Shown one piece after another: positions 1-7,016 of a stretch of DNA of 15,058 nucleotides. Both the position numbers and the translations under genes were made by a program. The notes under the pieces were generated by a model, which was not told the origin of the DNA, did not search any database, and saw nothing but the letters and a program-made list of their open reading frames with translations. The first letter of the stretch is position 1; each line of letters begins with the position of its first letter. The stretch spans positions 1-15,058 of the forward strand of contig JAEZEN010000163.1 in assembly GCA_023433185.1 (NCBI GenBank), written 5' to 3'. This stretch comes from Pseudomonadota bacterium. Lineage in GTDB: Bacteria; Pseudomonadota; Alphaproteobacteria; Rhizobiales; Kaistiaceae.

Positions 1-40
1 GCACCTCGATCGCCGCCGCGATCCGTCCACCGGGAGTCAT
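1..40 (-). CDS. Start of a probable RsmB/NOP-family RNA methyltransferase (partial, runs off the window)
   Basis: Only 13 codons are visible. An ATG on the minus strand at 38-40 is preceded by AAGGAA at 46-51, a good ribosome binding site five bases away. The peptide begins MTPGGRIAAAIEV. This resembles the N-terminus of alphaproteobacterial RsmB/NOP proteins, which typically open with a short 'GGR..AAIEVL' helix before a NusB-like domain. That family makes 5-methylcytosine in 16S rRNA from S-adenosylmethionine. The gene lies 30 bases after the kup stop on the same strand, so the two may be co-transcribed. The start is well supported, but the family assignment rests on a very short peptide and could be wrong. 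Confidence 0.45.
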   Translation of the reverse strand, partial: MTPGGRIAAAIEV

Positions 41-70
41 GCCTGTTCCTTCCCCGCCGACGTGCGCCGG

Positions 71-1990
71 CTAAACCACCACCTGAGTTCCGATTTCGAC
101 TACCCGATTGGTGGGGATACGGAAATAGCGGGAGGCATCGTCGGCATTGCTGGACAGGAGGATGAACAGGCGGTCCTGCCACATCGGCATGCCGCCGTCG
201 GGCGACGGGCGCAGCGAGCGGCGCGACAGGAAGAACGACGTCGACATGATATCGAAGTTCCAGCCGAGCTGGCGAGCGAGCGCCAGCGCCTTCGGCACGT
301 TGGGCTGCTCGGCGAAGCCGTAACGAATCGTCACCCGGGCGAAGGTGCGGCTGAGCGACTCCATGGTCACCCGGTCGGCGGCGGGAACGCGCGGCACGTC
401 GGCAGTCTTCACCGTGAGGATGACGTTGTGCTCGTGCAGCACCTTGAAGTGCTTGAGGCTGTGCAGCAGCGCCGTCGGCGTGCTGTGGGGGTCGCTCGTC
501 AGGAACACGGCCGTTCCGGCGACCCGCGGTGGCGGCTTCGCCTCCAGCCGCGCCACGAGCTCGCCGAGCGGGATCTCGAGGCGCCGGGTCTTCTCGAACA
601 GCATGCGCGAGCCGCGCCGCCAGGTCAGCATGACAGCCATCAGCAGGCCGCCTAGGAGGAGCGGAAACCAGCCGCCGTCGACGATCTTGAGAAGATTCGC
701 CGCGAGGAAGGCCCCGTCGACCACAAGCAGCGGCAGCGCGATCGCCGCGGCCGCCGCCGCGCCCCATTTCCACACCCGCCAGATGACGATGAATAGCAGC
801 ATCGCCGTCACCACCATGGTGCCGCTCACGGCGATGCCATAGGCACCGGCGAGCGCGCTCGAGCTCTCGAACAAGCCGACCAGGAGAAGGACGCCGAGGA
901 GAAGGATCATGTTGATCCGCGGCAGGTAGATCTGACCGGCATTGGCCTCGGACGTGTAGCGGATTTCAAGACGGGGCAGCAGGCCGAGCTGGATCGCCTG
1001 CCGGCTGAGCGAAAAGGCTCCGGTGATCACGGCCTGTGCGGCGATGACGGTGGCCGCCGTCGCCAGGACGACAAGCGGCAGTTGCCCCCAGGCGGGCGCA
1101 AGGTGGAAGAACGGATTTTCGATCGCGGTGGGCTCGCCGAGGACAAGTGCCCCTTGCCCGAGGTAGTTGAGCATCAGCGCCGGCAGGACGAAGAAGACCC
1201 AGGCGACCTGGATCGGGCGTCGGCCGAAATGGCCGAGGTCGGCGTAAAGCGCCTCCGCCCCGGTCACTGCGAGGAACACGGCACCGAGGGTCACCAAGCC
1301 CACTTTGCCGTGCTCGCCGAGGAAGCGGAGGCCATGGACAGGGTTGAGGGCGGCGAGCACCTCGGGATTCACCGCGATCTGCGCCCCGCCGAGGCCGGCG
1401 AGAACGATGAACCACAGCGTCGTCACCGGACCGAAGAACAGGGCGACGCGCGCCGTGCCACGGTTCTGGACGAGAAACAGCACGATGAGGATGCCGACGG
1501 CGATCGGCAGCACGTAGCGGTCGAGGCTCGGCGCCGCGATCTCAAGGCCCTCGACCGCCGAGAGCACCGAAAGCGCCGGCGTCAGCATGGCATCGCCGTA
1601 GAACAGCGCCGCGGCGATGATGCCGAGCAGCACCACCACCGCCCTGCCCCGCCCGACCACGTTCTGGACGAGCGCCATCAGCGCGAGCGTTCCGCCCTCG
1701 CCGCGGTTGTCCGCGCGCATGAGGAGAACGACGTATTTGAGCGTCACCACGATCAGCAGCGCCCAGAAGATGAGCGACAGGACGCCGAGGATCTCGGCCT
1801 CGCTGACGCCGTCCTCGCCCGCCGCGAGCACGGACTCGCGGAAGGCGTAGAGGGGGCTGGTGCCGATGTCGCCGTAGACGACGCCGATGGACCCGACGAC
1901 GAGGGCCCAGAATCCGGTCTTTGGGGAGTGATGAACGTTCCCGTTGGCCGGCGTCACGGCTCCGCTGGAGCCGGACATCGCAGTGGCCAT
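71..1990 (-). CDS. kup: Kup low-affinity potassium uptake protein (KUP/HAK/KT family)
   Basis: Inner-membrane K+ transporter, thought to work as a K+/H+ symporter. The family signature [15 protein letters not shown] lies near residues 36-50, counted from the ATG at 1990, and a second conserved stretch, [18 protein letters not shown], near 131-148. About twelve hydrophobic segments fill the first 450 residues. A soluble C-terminal part follows, ending in the usual 'FFLSRR...W...LF.....N......YF.IP...VVE.G' pattern. The length of 639 aa is normal for bacterial Kup. The frame stays open to a GTG at 2014, which would add MQQGGFHS. I prefer the ATG at 1990: it begins MATAMSG, a GGGCGG lies about ten bases upstream, and the GTG is embedded in a palindrome and has no ribosome binding site. 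The family is certain; the start is less so. Confidence 0.95.
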   Translation of the reverse strand: MATAMSGSSGAVTPANGNVHHSPKTGFWALVVGSIGVVYGDIGTSPLYAFRESVLAAGEDGVSEAEILGVLSLIFWALLIVVTLKYVVLLMRADNRGEGGTLALMALVQNVVGRGRAVVVLLGIIAAALFYGDAMLTPALSVLSAVEGLEIAAPSLDRYVLPIAVGILIVLFLVQNRGTARVALFFGPVTTLWFIVLAGLGGAQIAVNPEVLAALNPVHGLRFLGEHGKVGLVTLGAVFLAVTGAEALYADLGHFGRRPIQVAWVFFVLPALMLNYLGQGALVLGEPTAIENPFFHLAPAWGQLPLVVLATAATVIAAQAVITGAFSLSRQAIQLGLLPRLEIRYTSEANAGQIYLPRINMILLLGVLLLVGLFESSSALAGAYGIAVSGTMVVTAMLLFIVIWRVWKWGAAAAAAIALPLLVVDGAFLAANLLKIVDGGWFPLLLGGLLMAVMLTWRRGSRMLFEKTRRLEIPLGELVARLEAKPPPRVAGTAVFLTSDPHSTPTALLHSLKHFKVLHEHNVILTVKTADVPRVPAADRVTMESLSRTFARVTIRYGFAEQPNVPKALALARQLGWNFDIMSTSFFLSRRSLRPSPDGGMPMWQDRLFILLSSNADDASRYFRIPTNRVVEIGTQVVV

Positions 1991-2006
1991 GGAATGGAAA
2001 CCGCCC

Positions 2007-2021
2007 TGTTGCACTGCAACA
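2007..2021. repeat. Perfect 7+1+7 palindrome beside the kup start, possible operator
   Basis: TGTTGCA, one central base, then TGCAACA form a perfect inverted repeat. It ends 17 bases upstream of the preferred kup ATG and overlaps the alternative GTG. Short, highly symmetric elements like this are often sites for a dimeric regulator. TTGCA...TGCAA half-sites recall the TGC-rich sites described for PhaR-type regulators in alphaproteobacteria, but that match is from memory and weak. The arms are too short and the loop too small for a terminator. Confidence 0.4.
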
Positions 2022-2114
2022 TCTGCAGCGCGGGCGGTTTAGCACGCCGCATGGCGCGAGTCACGAGGGGCCCGGAAACCGCACGGCTTGAGATGGCGAC
2101 CCCGCACATCCCGA

Positions 2115-2132
2115 CCCGCCGTCGTCGGCGGG
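2115..2132 (-). terminator. Possible hairpin between the amidohydrolase gene and kup
   Basis: CCCGCCG, a TCGT loop and CGGCGGG form a perfect 7-bp GC stem, 48 bases past the amidohydrolase stop on the minus strand. It could end that transcript before kup. There is no T-tract on either side, so it is not a standard intrinsic terminator, and GC-rich DNA gives such stems by chance. Confidence 0.2.
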
Positions 2133-2180
2133 ACCGGTGGCACGCGAGGCCAGCGTCCCGATTGTCAGGACGAACGGACG

Positions 2181-3035
2181 CTACATCCGGTAGAACCGGA
2201 TCGCGTTGTCGCGATAGAGCTTCCGCTTCTCGGCCTCGCTCGCGCCTTCGACGACCCGGTCGACAACCTCGACCCACCCGGCATAGCGCGTCGCGAGTTC
2301 CGATACCGGCCAGTCGCCGCCGAAGGCGACCCGGTCGAAGCCGAACGTCTCGATGGCATGGGCGACATAGGGCGCGACCTCGTCATAGGTCCAGGCTTCG
2401 TGATCGGCCTCCGTCACCACGCCGGAGATCTTGCACTCGACATTGGGCAGCGCGGCGAGCTCGCGCAGTTCGCTCCGCCACGGCTGGGTCAGGCCGTCCC
2501 GGATGCCGGGCTTGCCGATATGGTCGAGCATGAAGCGCACGTCCGGGCACTGCCCGACGAGGTCGATCGTCTCGCGCATCTGTTTGTGGAAGATGCAGAG
2601 GTCGAAGGTCAGGCCATATTTCGGCAGGAGCTTCAGGGCGGCGACGAAGTCGGGCTGTAGCGACCAGCCCGGCTGGTCGGCGTGCTTCTGCATGAGCCGG
2701 CGCACGGCGCGCGCATGCGGCAGCTTCGCGTATTCGGCGACGTCCGGCTCGATCGAAACCCCGTACTCGAGGGGCATGCCGGCGACCAGCGCGCGAATCC
2801 GCGGCTCGGCCTCGCCGAGCGCCTCCACCCAGCGCGCCTCGTCGAGGTGGTGCGGATCGTCGACATCGACCTCCACGAAGACGATGCCCTCGACCTCGAC
2901 CGGTGCCGTCAGGCGGTCGAAATCGGCCGGAAGGTGCGTCTTGTTGATCGCCGGCGCACCGCCCAGCCACGCGTATGGCAGGTTGCCGGGATCGAAAAGG
3001 TGGACGTGGGCGTCGATGATCGGAAAGTCGGGCAC
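2181..3035 (-). CDS. Amidohydrolase-family hydrolase, sugar-lactonase-like (COG3618)
   Basis: Cytoplasmic TIM-barrel hydrolase of the amidohydrolase-2 family, which includes L-fuconolactonase, L-rhamnonolactonase and 2-pyrone-4,6-dicarboxylate lactonase. Visible family marks are the N-terminal metal or active-site motif DAHVHLFDP (H10, H12), MLDHIGKP at 169-176, ECKISG at 200-205, FGGDWPV at 238-244 (D241; most relatives have FGSDWPV) and the closing LYRDNAIRFYR. The 284-aa length fits. There is no signal peptide. The start is a GTG at 3033-3035; GGAGGA (plus-strand 3042-3047) lies six bases upstream and decides it. The gene diverges from a sugar-type ABC importer with a 206-base shared control region, so a lactone derived from the imported solute is a reasonable but unproven substrate. 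The family is confident, the substrate unknown. Confidence 0.85.
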   Translation of the reverse strand: MPDFPIIDAHVHLFDPGNLPYAWLGGAPAINKTHLPADFDRLTAPVEVEGIVFVEVDVDDPHHLDEARWVEALGEAEPRIRALVAGMPLEYGVSIEPDVAEYAKLPHARAVRRLMQKHADQPGWSLQPDFVAALKLLPKYGLTFDLCIFHKQMRETIDLVGQCPDVRFMLDHIGKPGIRDGLTQPWRSELRELAALPNVECKISGVVTEADHEAWTYDEVAPYVAHAIETFGFDRVAFGGDWPVSELATRYAGWVEVVDRVVEGASEAEKRKLYRDNAIRFYRM

Positions 3036-3123
3036 GGTGTTTCCTCCCCGGTGCTCAAGCGGATGCGCGCACCATAGGCGAGCACCAGCGCCCGCCGCCA
3101 GCCCGGCGCGCCGCGATGCCGAT

Positions 3124-3150
3124 AGAATAGGCGTTTCGTCGGCTGGACAA
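3124..3150 (-). promoter_or_regulatory. Possible minus-strand promoter for the amidohydrolase gene
   Basis: Read on the minus strand, TTGTCC (3145-3150) and TATTCT (3124-3129) are separated by 15 bases, short of the usual 16-18. The -10-like hexamer is identical to the one on the other strand, and the two -35 candidates overlap. It is weaker than the plus-strand candidate. Confidence 0.25.
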
Positions 3151-3172
3151 GATGGAACGCGCGATCTATTCT
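3144..3172 (+). promoter_or_regulatory. Candidate sigma-70-type promoter for the ABC importer operon
   Basis: TGGACA (3144-3149), a 17-base spacer and TATTCT (3167-3172) match TTGACA and TATAAT at 5/6 and 4/6 positions with ideal spacing. Transcription would start near 3179, about 60 bases before the GTG of the ATPase gene. The -10 element sits inside CTATTCT, one arm of an inverted repeat whose other arm, AGAATAG, is at 3124-3130. A regulator binding both arms would control both divergent genes. Confidence 0.5.
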
Positions 3173-3241
3173 GCTGGCGGTCGTGACATGTCAGACCCCA
3201 AGAAGAACCAATAAGACGGCTGCTGAGGGAAACGCGTTAAG

Positions 3242-3982
3242 GTGCCAGTCCTATCCCTGCGCAAGATCTCCAAGAGCTTTGGAGCGATCAAGGCGCTGAC
3301 CGACGTCGACCTTGAGCTGGAGCCGGGCGAAGTGCTCGGCCTCATGGGGGACAACGGCGCCGGCAAGTCGACGATGGTCAAAATCATCGCCGGCAACTTC
3401 CCGCCGACCTCCGGCGAGATCGTCCTCCAGGACAAGCCGATGCACTTCCACAAGCCGGTGGAAGCCCGCAAGGCCGGCATCGAGGTCGTCTACCAGGACC
3501 TGGCGCTCTGCGACAACCTCACGGCGGCCTCGAACATCTTTCTCGGCCGCGAGATCGCCACGCGCATCTGGCCCTTCAAGTTCATGGTCTCGCGGGACAT
3601 GAACAACCGCGCCGCCGACCTGTTCGACGAGCTGAAGTCCGAGACCCGGCCGCGCGACCTCGTCCGGCGCATGTCCGGCGGCCAGCGCCAGGCGGTGGCC
3701 ATCGCACGGACGCGCCTCTCGGACGCCAAGATCGTCCTCATGGACGAGCCGACCGCCGCGATCTCGGTGCGCCAGGTGGCGGAGGTCCTCGATCTCATCC
3801 GCCGCCTGCGCGACAAGGGCATCGCAATCGTGCTCATCAGTCACCGCATGCCGGACGTGTTCACGGTCTGCGATCGCGTCGCGGTGCTGCGCCGCGGTCG
3901 AAAGGTAGCGGAGAAACCGATCGCCAAGTCCAGCCCCGAGGAAATCACCGGCCTGATCACGGGAGCGATCGCGCATGCCTGA
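3242..3982 (+). CDS. Sugar-type ABC importer, ATP-binding subunit (single domain)
   Basis: ATPase that powers import through the permease encoded next. All ABC motifs are intact: Walker A GDNGAGKST (36-44), Q-loop VYQD (Q85), signature MSGGQ (144-148), Walker B IVLMDEP (164-170, catalytic E169) and switch H201 in LISHRM. At 246 aa it has one nucleotide-binding domain, like FrcA-type proteins and unlike the roughly 500-aa double-domain RbsA or MglA, so it should work as a homodimer. The start is a GTG: an in-frame TGA at 3224-3226 rules out a longer form, and GAGGG (3225-3229) is a rather distant ribosome binding site. The gene overlaps the permease gene by 8 bases, implying coupled translation. 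The order ATPase, permease, binding protein differs from the common binding-protein-first order. The substrate cannot be read from the sequence. Confidence 0.92.
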   Translation: MPVLSLRKISKSFGAIKALTDVDLELEPGEVLGLMGDNGAGKSTMVKIIAGNFPPTSGEIVLQDKPMHFHKPVEARKAGIEVVYQDLALCDNLTAASNIFLGREIATRIWPFKFMVSRDMNNRAADLFDELKSETRPRDLVRRMSGGQRQAVAIARTRLSDAKIVLMDEPTAAISVRQVAEVLDLIRRLRDKGIAIVLISHRMPDVFTVCDRVAVLRRGRKVAEKPIAKSSPEEITGLITGAIAHA

Positions 3983-5009
3983 CACGACCGCGGCCGACGA
4001 CCGGCGCCCGGACATCGGCGACGTCCGCATCCAGGACGTGACCTCGATCAAGGAGCAGACGGCGTTCCAGAAGCTGATCGGGAGCCAGTCGTTCTGGGTC
4101 ACGATCGCGCTGCTGGTGATCGTGGTGGTGATCGCGATGCGCGAGCCCGCCTTCGCCACCCCGCAGAACTTCTACAACACGACCCGCAACTTCGCCTTCA
4201 TCGGCATCATGGCGCTGGGGATGGTCGCGGTGATCATCACCGGCGGCATCGACCTGTCGGTCGGCTCGATCATGGGCGTCGCCGGCGTCGCCCTCGGCAT
4301 AACGCTGGAGGCCGGCTTCAACGCCCCGGTCGCGATTCTCGTCGCCCTCTTCGCCGGCATCCTCGCCGGCTTCATCAACGGCGTGCTCATCGCCAATGCC
4401 GGGCTCTCCGCGTTCGTCGTCACGCTCGGCATGATGTCGATCGCGCGATCGGCGGCGATCGTCCTCTCCGGCAATCGCATGATCTACGAGTTCGGGCCCC
4501 ACGGCGCGTCCTTCAAGGCCATCGCCGGCGGCGACCTCTTCGGGGTGTCGAAGCCGCTGGTGACGCTGATCGTGCTCGGCGTGATCGTCGGCATCGTGCT
4601 GAAGTTCACGACCTGGGGCCGGCATCTCTATGCGATCGGCGGCAACGAGCATGCGGCGCGGCTGACCGGCGTCCCGGTCGACCGGGTGAAGACCCAGGCC
4701 TACGTGCTCTCCGGCCTCATGGCGGCGATCGCAGCGGTCCTCTACATCGGCTGGCAGGGCTCGGCCATCAACTCGCTGGGCGCCACCTACGAGCTCCGCG
4801 TCATCGCCTCCACAGTCATCGGCGGCGCGAACCTGATGGGCGGCGAAGGCGGAGCCTATGGTGCGATCATCGGTGCGGCGCTGCTCGAGGTCATCCGCAA
4901 CGGCCTCCTGATGGAGGGCATCGATTCGAACTGGCAGGGCGCCTTCGTCGGCGTCTTCATCATCCTCGCGGTTCTTCTGGAGAAGATCCGCGGTCGGAGG
5001 CGTACCTGA
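3975..5009 (+). CDS. Sugar-type ABC importer, permease subunit (RbsC/FrcC family)
   Basis: Inner-membrane permease of the BPD_transp_2 family, 344 aa, typical length. A 38-residue polar N-terminus precedes about eight to ten hydrophobic segments. The family motif ITGGIDLSVGS is at 88-98. The cytoplasmic coupling loop AIGGNEHAARLTGVPVDRVK, at 220-239, should contact the ATPase. VIGGANLMGGEG (281-292) is also characteristic. The ATG at 3975 lies inside the end of the ATPase gene. The binding protein gene follows 46 bases later. The monosaccharide-importer class is clear from the motifs; the actual solute is not. Confidence 0.93.
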   Translation: MPDTTAADDRRPDIGDVRIQDVTSIKEQTAFQKLIGSQSFWVTIALLVIVVVIAMREPAFATPQNFYNTTRNFAFIGIMALGMVAVIITGGIDLSVGSIMGVAGVALGITLEAGFNAPVAILVALFAGILAGFINGVLIANAGLSAFVVTLGMMSIARSAAIVLSGNRMIYEFGPHGASFKAIAGGDLFGVSKPLVTLIVLGVIVGIVLKFTTWGRHLYAIGGNEHAARLTGVPVDRVKTQAYVLSGLMAAIAAVLYIGWQGSAINSLGATYELRVIASTVIGGANLMGGEGGAYGAIIGAALLEVIRNGLLMEGIDSNWQGAFVGVFIILAVLLEKIRGRRRT

Positions 5010-5055
5010 TGCGCAAGGCATCGGCACGCTGAGTTGTGCAAAGGGAGGAAGTGCA

Positions 5056-6078
5056 ATGAAGAGACTACTGGCAAGTGCAGCAGCCGTCGCCGTTGCCGTT
5101 TCGGCCGGCGCCTTCGCTGTCGGACAGGCGAGCGCCGATGAGAAGCTGGTCATCGCCGTGGTTCCGAAGAACCTCAACAACCCGTTCTTCGACCAGGCCA
5201 AGTTCGGCTGCGAGAAGGCGGTCGAGGAAATCGGCGCCGACAAGGTCGAGTGCTTCTTCACCGGCCCCGGCGAGCACGGCGGTGGTGACGAGCAGGTGCA
5301 GATCGTCGCCGACCTCATCACCCGGGGCGTCGACGGCATCGCGGTCGCGGCCTCCAACGCCGCAGCGCTGGCGAGCGTGCTGCCGCAGGCCAAGGAGAAG
5401 GGCATCCCGGTTCTGACGTGGGATTCCGACCTCCTGCCGGCGAACCACGATCTCCGCGTCGCCTATATCGGCACCTACAACTACGACATCGGCGTCAACC
5501 TCGCCAAGCTGGCCCAGGAGATCAAGCCTGACGGCGGCACGATCTGCATCCAGTCGGGCGGCGCCGCGGCGGCCAACCACAACGAGCGCATGCAGGGCAT
5601 CCGTGACACGCTTTCGGGCGCCAAGAGTGCGGAATCGCCCGGCGAGCGCCTCACGGGCCAGAATGGCTGGACCGAGGTCGATGGATGCCCGCTCTACACC
5701 AACGACGACTTCCCGCTGTCGGTGAACCAGCTCGAGGACATCCTCGCCAAGTATCCGGACCTCGACGCCTTCATCCCGACCGGCGGCTTCCCGCAGTTCG
5801 TGCCGGACGCGTACCGCGCTGCCGTCACGCCGCACAAGGACAAGATCGCCAGCGGCGCTCTTGCCCTCGTCGTCGCCGACACCCTCCCCGTCCAGATCGA
5901 CCTGATGAAGGAAGGTCTGTCGGCGGGCCAGGTCGGCCAGCGTCCGTTCGAGATGGGCAACAAGGTCATCCACGCCATCGTGGACATGGCGGGCGGCGCC
6001 GACGCTCCGGCCGACCCGACCTACACCGGCCTTGACGTCTGCACGCCGGCGAACGTCGACACCTGCATCGGCGGCTGA
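5056..6078 (+). CDS. Periplasmic sugar-type substrate-binding protein of the ABC importer
   Basis: Secreted solute receptor of the periplasmic-binding-protein-like (Peripla_BP_4) family, 340 aa. It has a clear signal peptide: MKRLL, a hydrophobic alanine/valine core, and likely cleavage after ASA at residues 25-27. The mature part begins DEKLVIAVVPKNLNNPFF, the usual first strand and ligand loop. GVDGIAVAASNAAAL (91-105) and LTWDSD (120-125) are further family marks. A strong ribosome binding site, GGGAGG at 5043-5048, precedes the ATG, in keeping with a protein needed in excess of the permease. The mature protein has six cysteines (C52, C66, C164, C211, C329, C337), which could form disulfides in the periplasm. 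It is the last gene of the importer operon; a terminator follows 22 bases downstream. Confidence 0.93.
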   Translation: MKRLLASAAAVAVAVSAGAFAVGQASADEKLVIAVVPKNLNNPFFDQAKFGCEKAVEEIGADKVECFFTGPGEHGGGDEQVQIVADLITRGVDGIAVAASNAAALASVLPQAKEKGIPVLTWDSDLLPANHDLRVAYIGTYNYDIGVNLAKLAQEIKPDGGTICIQSGGAAAANHNERMQGIRDTLSGAKSAESPGERLTGQNGWTEVDGCPLYTNDDFPLSVNQLEDILAKYPDLDAFIPTGGFPQFVPDAYRAAVTPHKDKIASGALALVVADTLPVQIDLMKEGLSAGQVGQRPFEMGNKVIHAIVDMAGGADAPADPTYTGLDVCTPANVDTCIGG

Positions 6079-6100
6079 TCCCAGCCAGCTGCAGTCACGG

Positions 6101-6134
6101 GACGGGCGGGATCGACTCCCGCCCGTCTGCTTTT
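6101..6134 (+). terminator. Intrinsic terminator of the ABC importer operon
   Basis: A perfect 11-bp stem (GACGGGCGGGA at 6101-6111, TCCCGCCCGTC at 6117-6127) with a TCGAC loop is followed by TGCTTTT. The T-run is short, but stem strength and position 22 bases after the binding-protein stop make it a convincing Rho-independent terminator. It separates the importer from the RpiR-type gene, which may depend on read-through or on a promoter I could not identify. Confidence 0.8.
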
Positions 6135-6156
6135 CGGGGCAAGCGACCGTCGCGCC

Positions 6157-6996
6157 ATGATCATCGCCACCGGCTCCGCGCAGCCTCCGCGCGACTTCGA
6201 GGGCCTGAAGGAGCTCCTGATCGCACGTCGCGGCGATCTGCCGAAGCGGCTCGTCCAGGTCGCGGCCTTCGCGCTCGAGAATCCCAACGAGATCGCCTTC
6301 GGCACGGTGGCGAGCGTCGCCGCCCAGGCGCGCGTCCAGCCATCGACGCTCATCCGCTTCGCCCAGACCATCGGCTATGCCGGCTTCACCGACCTCCAGG
6401 AAGTGTTCCGCGCGCAGCTCAAGTCGCGCTGGCCCGACTACCGCGAGCGGCTCGCGGCGATCCCCTCGTCCGAGGACCGCTACAATGCCGCCGGCGACCT
6501 GATCGAGGGTTTCGCGGCGAGCGCCCTCGCCTCGATCGAGCGGCTGCGCTCGAGCGTCGTCGCCGCCGACGTGGAGCGCGCGGCCGCGCTGCTTGCCGGC
6601 GCCGACATCCTCTATCTGCTCGGGCTTCGCCGGGCCTTCCCCGTCACCGCCTACCTGGCCTACGCCCTCGGCAAGCTCGGCTTCCGCGCGGTGCTGGTCG
6701 ATCAGGTCGCGGCCCTCGGCCCGGAGCAGCTCGCCGGGGCCAGCCGTCGCGACGCGCTCATCGCGGTGAGCTTCGCCCCCTATACGCCGGCCACCGTCGA
6801 GCTTGCCGCCGCCGCGGCGGGCCGGAAGGTCCCGGTCATCACGATCACCGACAGCGCACTGTCGCCGCTTTCGCCGAGCGCGACGATCCAATTCGAGGTG
6901 GTCGAGGCCGACTACGCCGGCTTCCGCTCGATGGCCGCCTCGATGTCGCGGGCGATGGCCCTGTGCGGCGCCGCCGGCGCCTTGCGGCGTGCCTGA
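6157..6996 (+). CDS. RpiR/MurR-family transcriptional regulator (HTH plus SIS domain)
   Basis: Cytoplasmic DNA-binding regulator, 279 aa, normal length. Residues 15-90 form the RpiR-type helix-turn-helix domain; FGTVASVAAQARVQPSTLIR (48-67) followed by FAQTIGYAGFTDLQ is the diagnostic stretch. Residues about 145-260 form a SIS domain, with ILYLLGLRRAF (151-161) and VPVITITDSALSPL (225-238) as its usual strands. SIS domains in this family bind phosphosugars or related metabolites. The ATG at 6157 is the only sensible start, with a weak GGGG ribosome binding site. The gene follows the importer on the same strand, beyond a terminator, and converges on the symporter gene with only 20 bases between stops. 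It probably controls the importer and the divergent hydrolase, but the symporter is also a candidate. The target is inferred from position alone. Confidence 0.9.
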   Translation: MIIATGSAQPPRDFEGLKELLIARRGDLPKRLVQVAAFALENPNEIAFGTVASVAAQARVQPSTLIRFAQTIGYAGFTDLQEVFRAQLKSRWPDYRERLAAIPSSEDRYNAAGDLIEGFAASALASIERLRSSVVAADVERAAALLAGADILYLLGLRRAFPVTAYLAYALGKLGFRAVLVDQVAALGPEQLAGASRRDALIAVSFAPYTPATVELAAAAAGRKVPVITITDSALSPLSPSATIQFEVVEADYAGFRSMAASMSRAMALCGAAGALRRA

Positions 6997-7016
6997 AGCG
7001 GCGGCGACGTCCCGGA

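Noticed and set aside
1082..2533. A 483-codon plus-strand frame across kup and the amidohydrolase
   Set aside because: It is antisense to two well-recognised genes and has no domain or ribosome binding site.
3957..5405. A 482-codon minus-strand frame opposite the ABC permease
   Set aside because: It is His/Asp/Arg-rich shadow translation of a transmembrane gene on the other strand; no family is recognisable.
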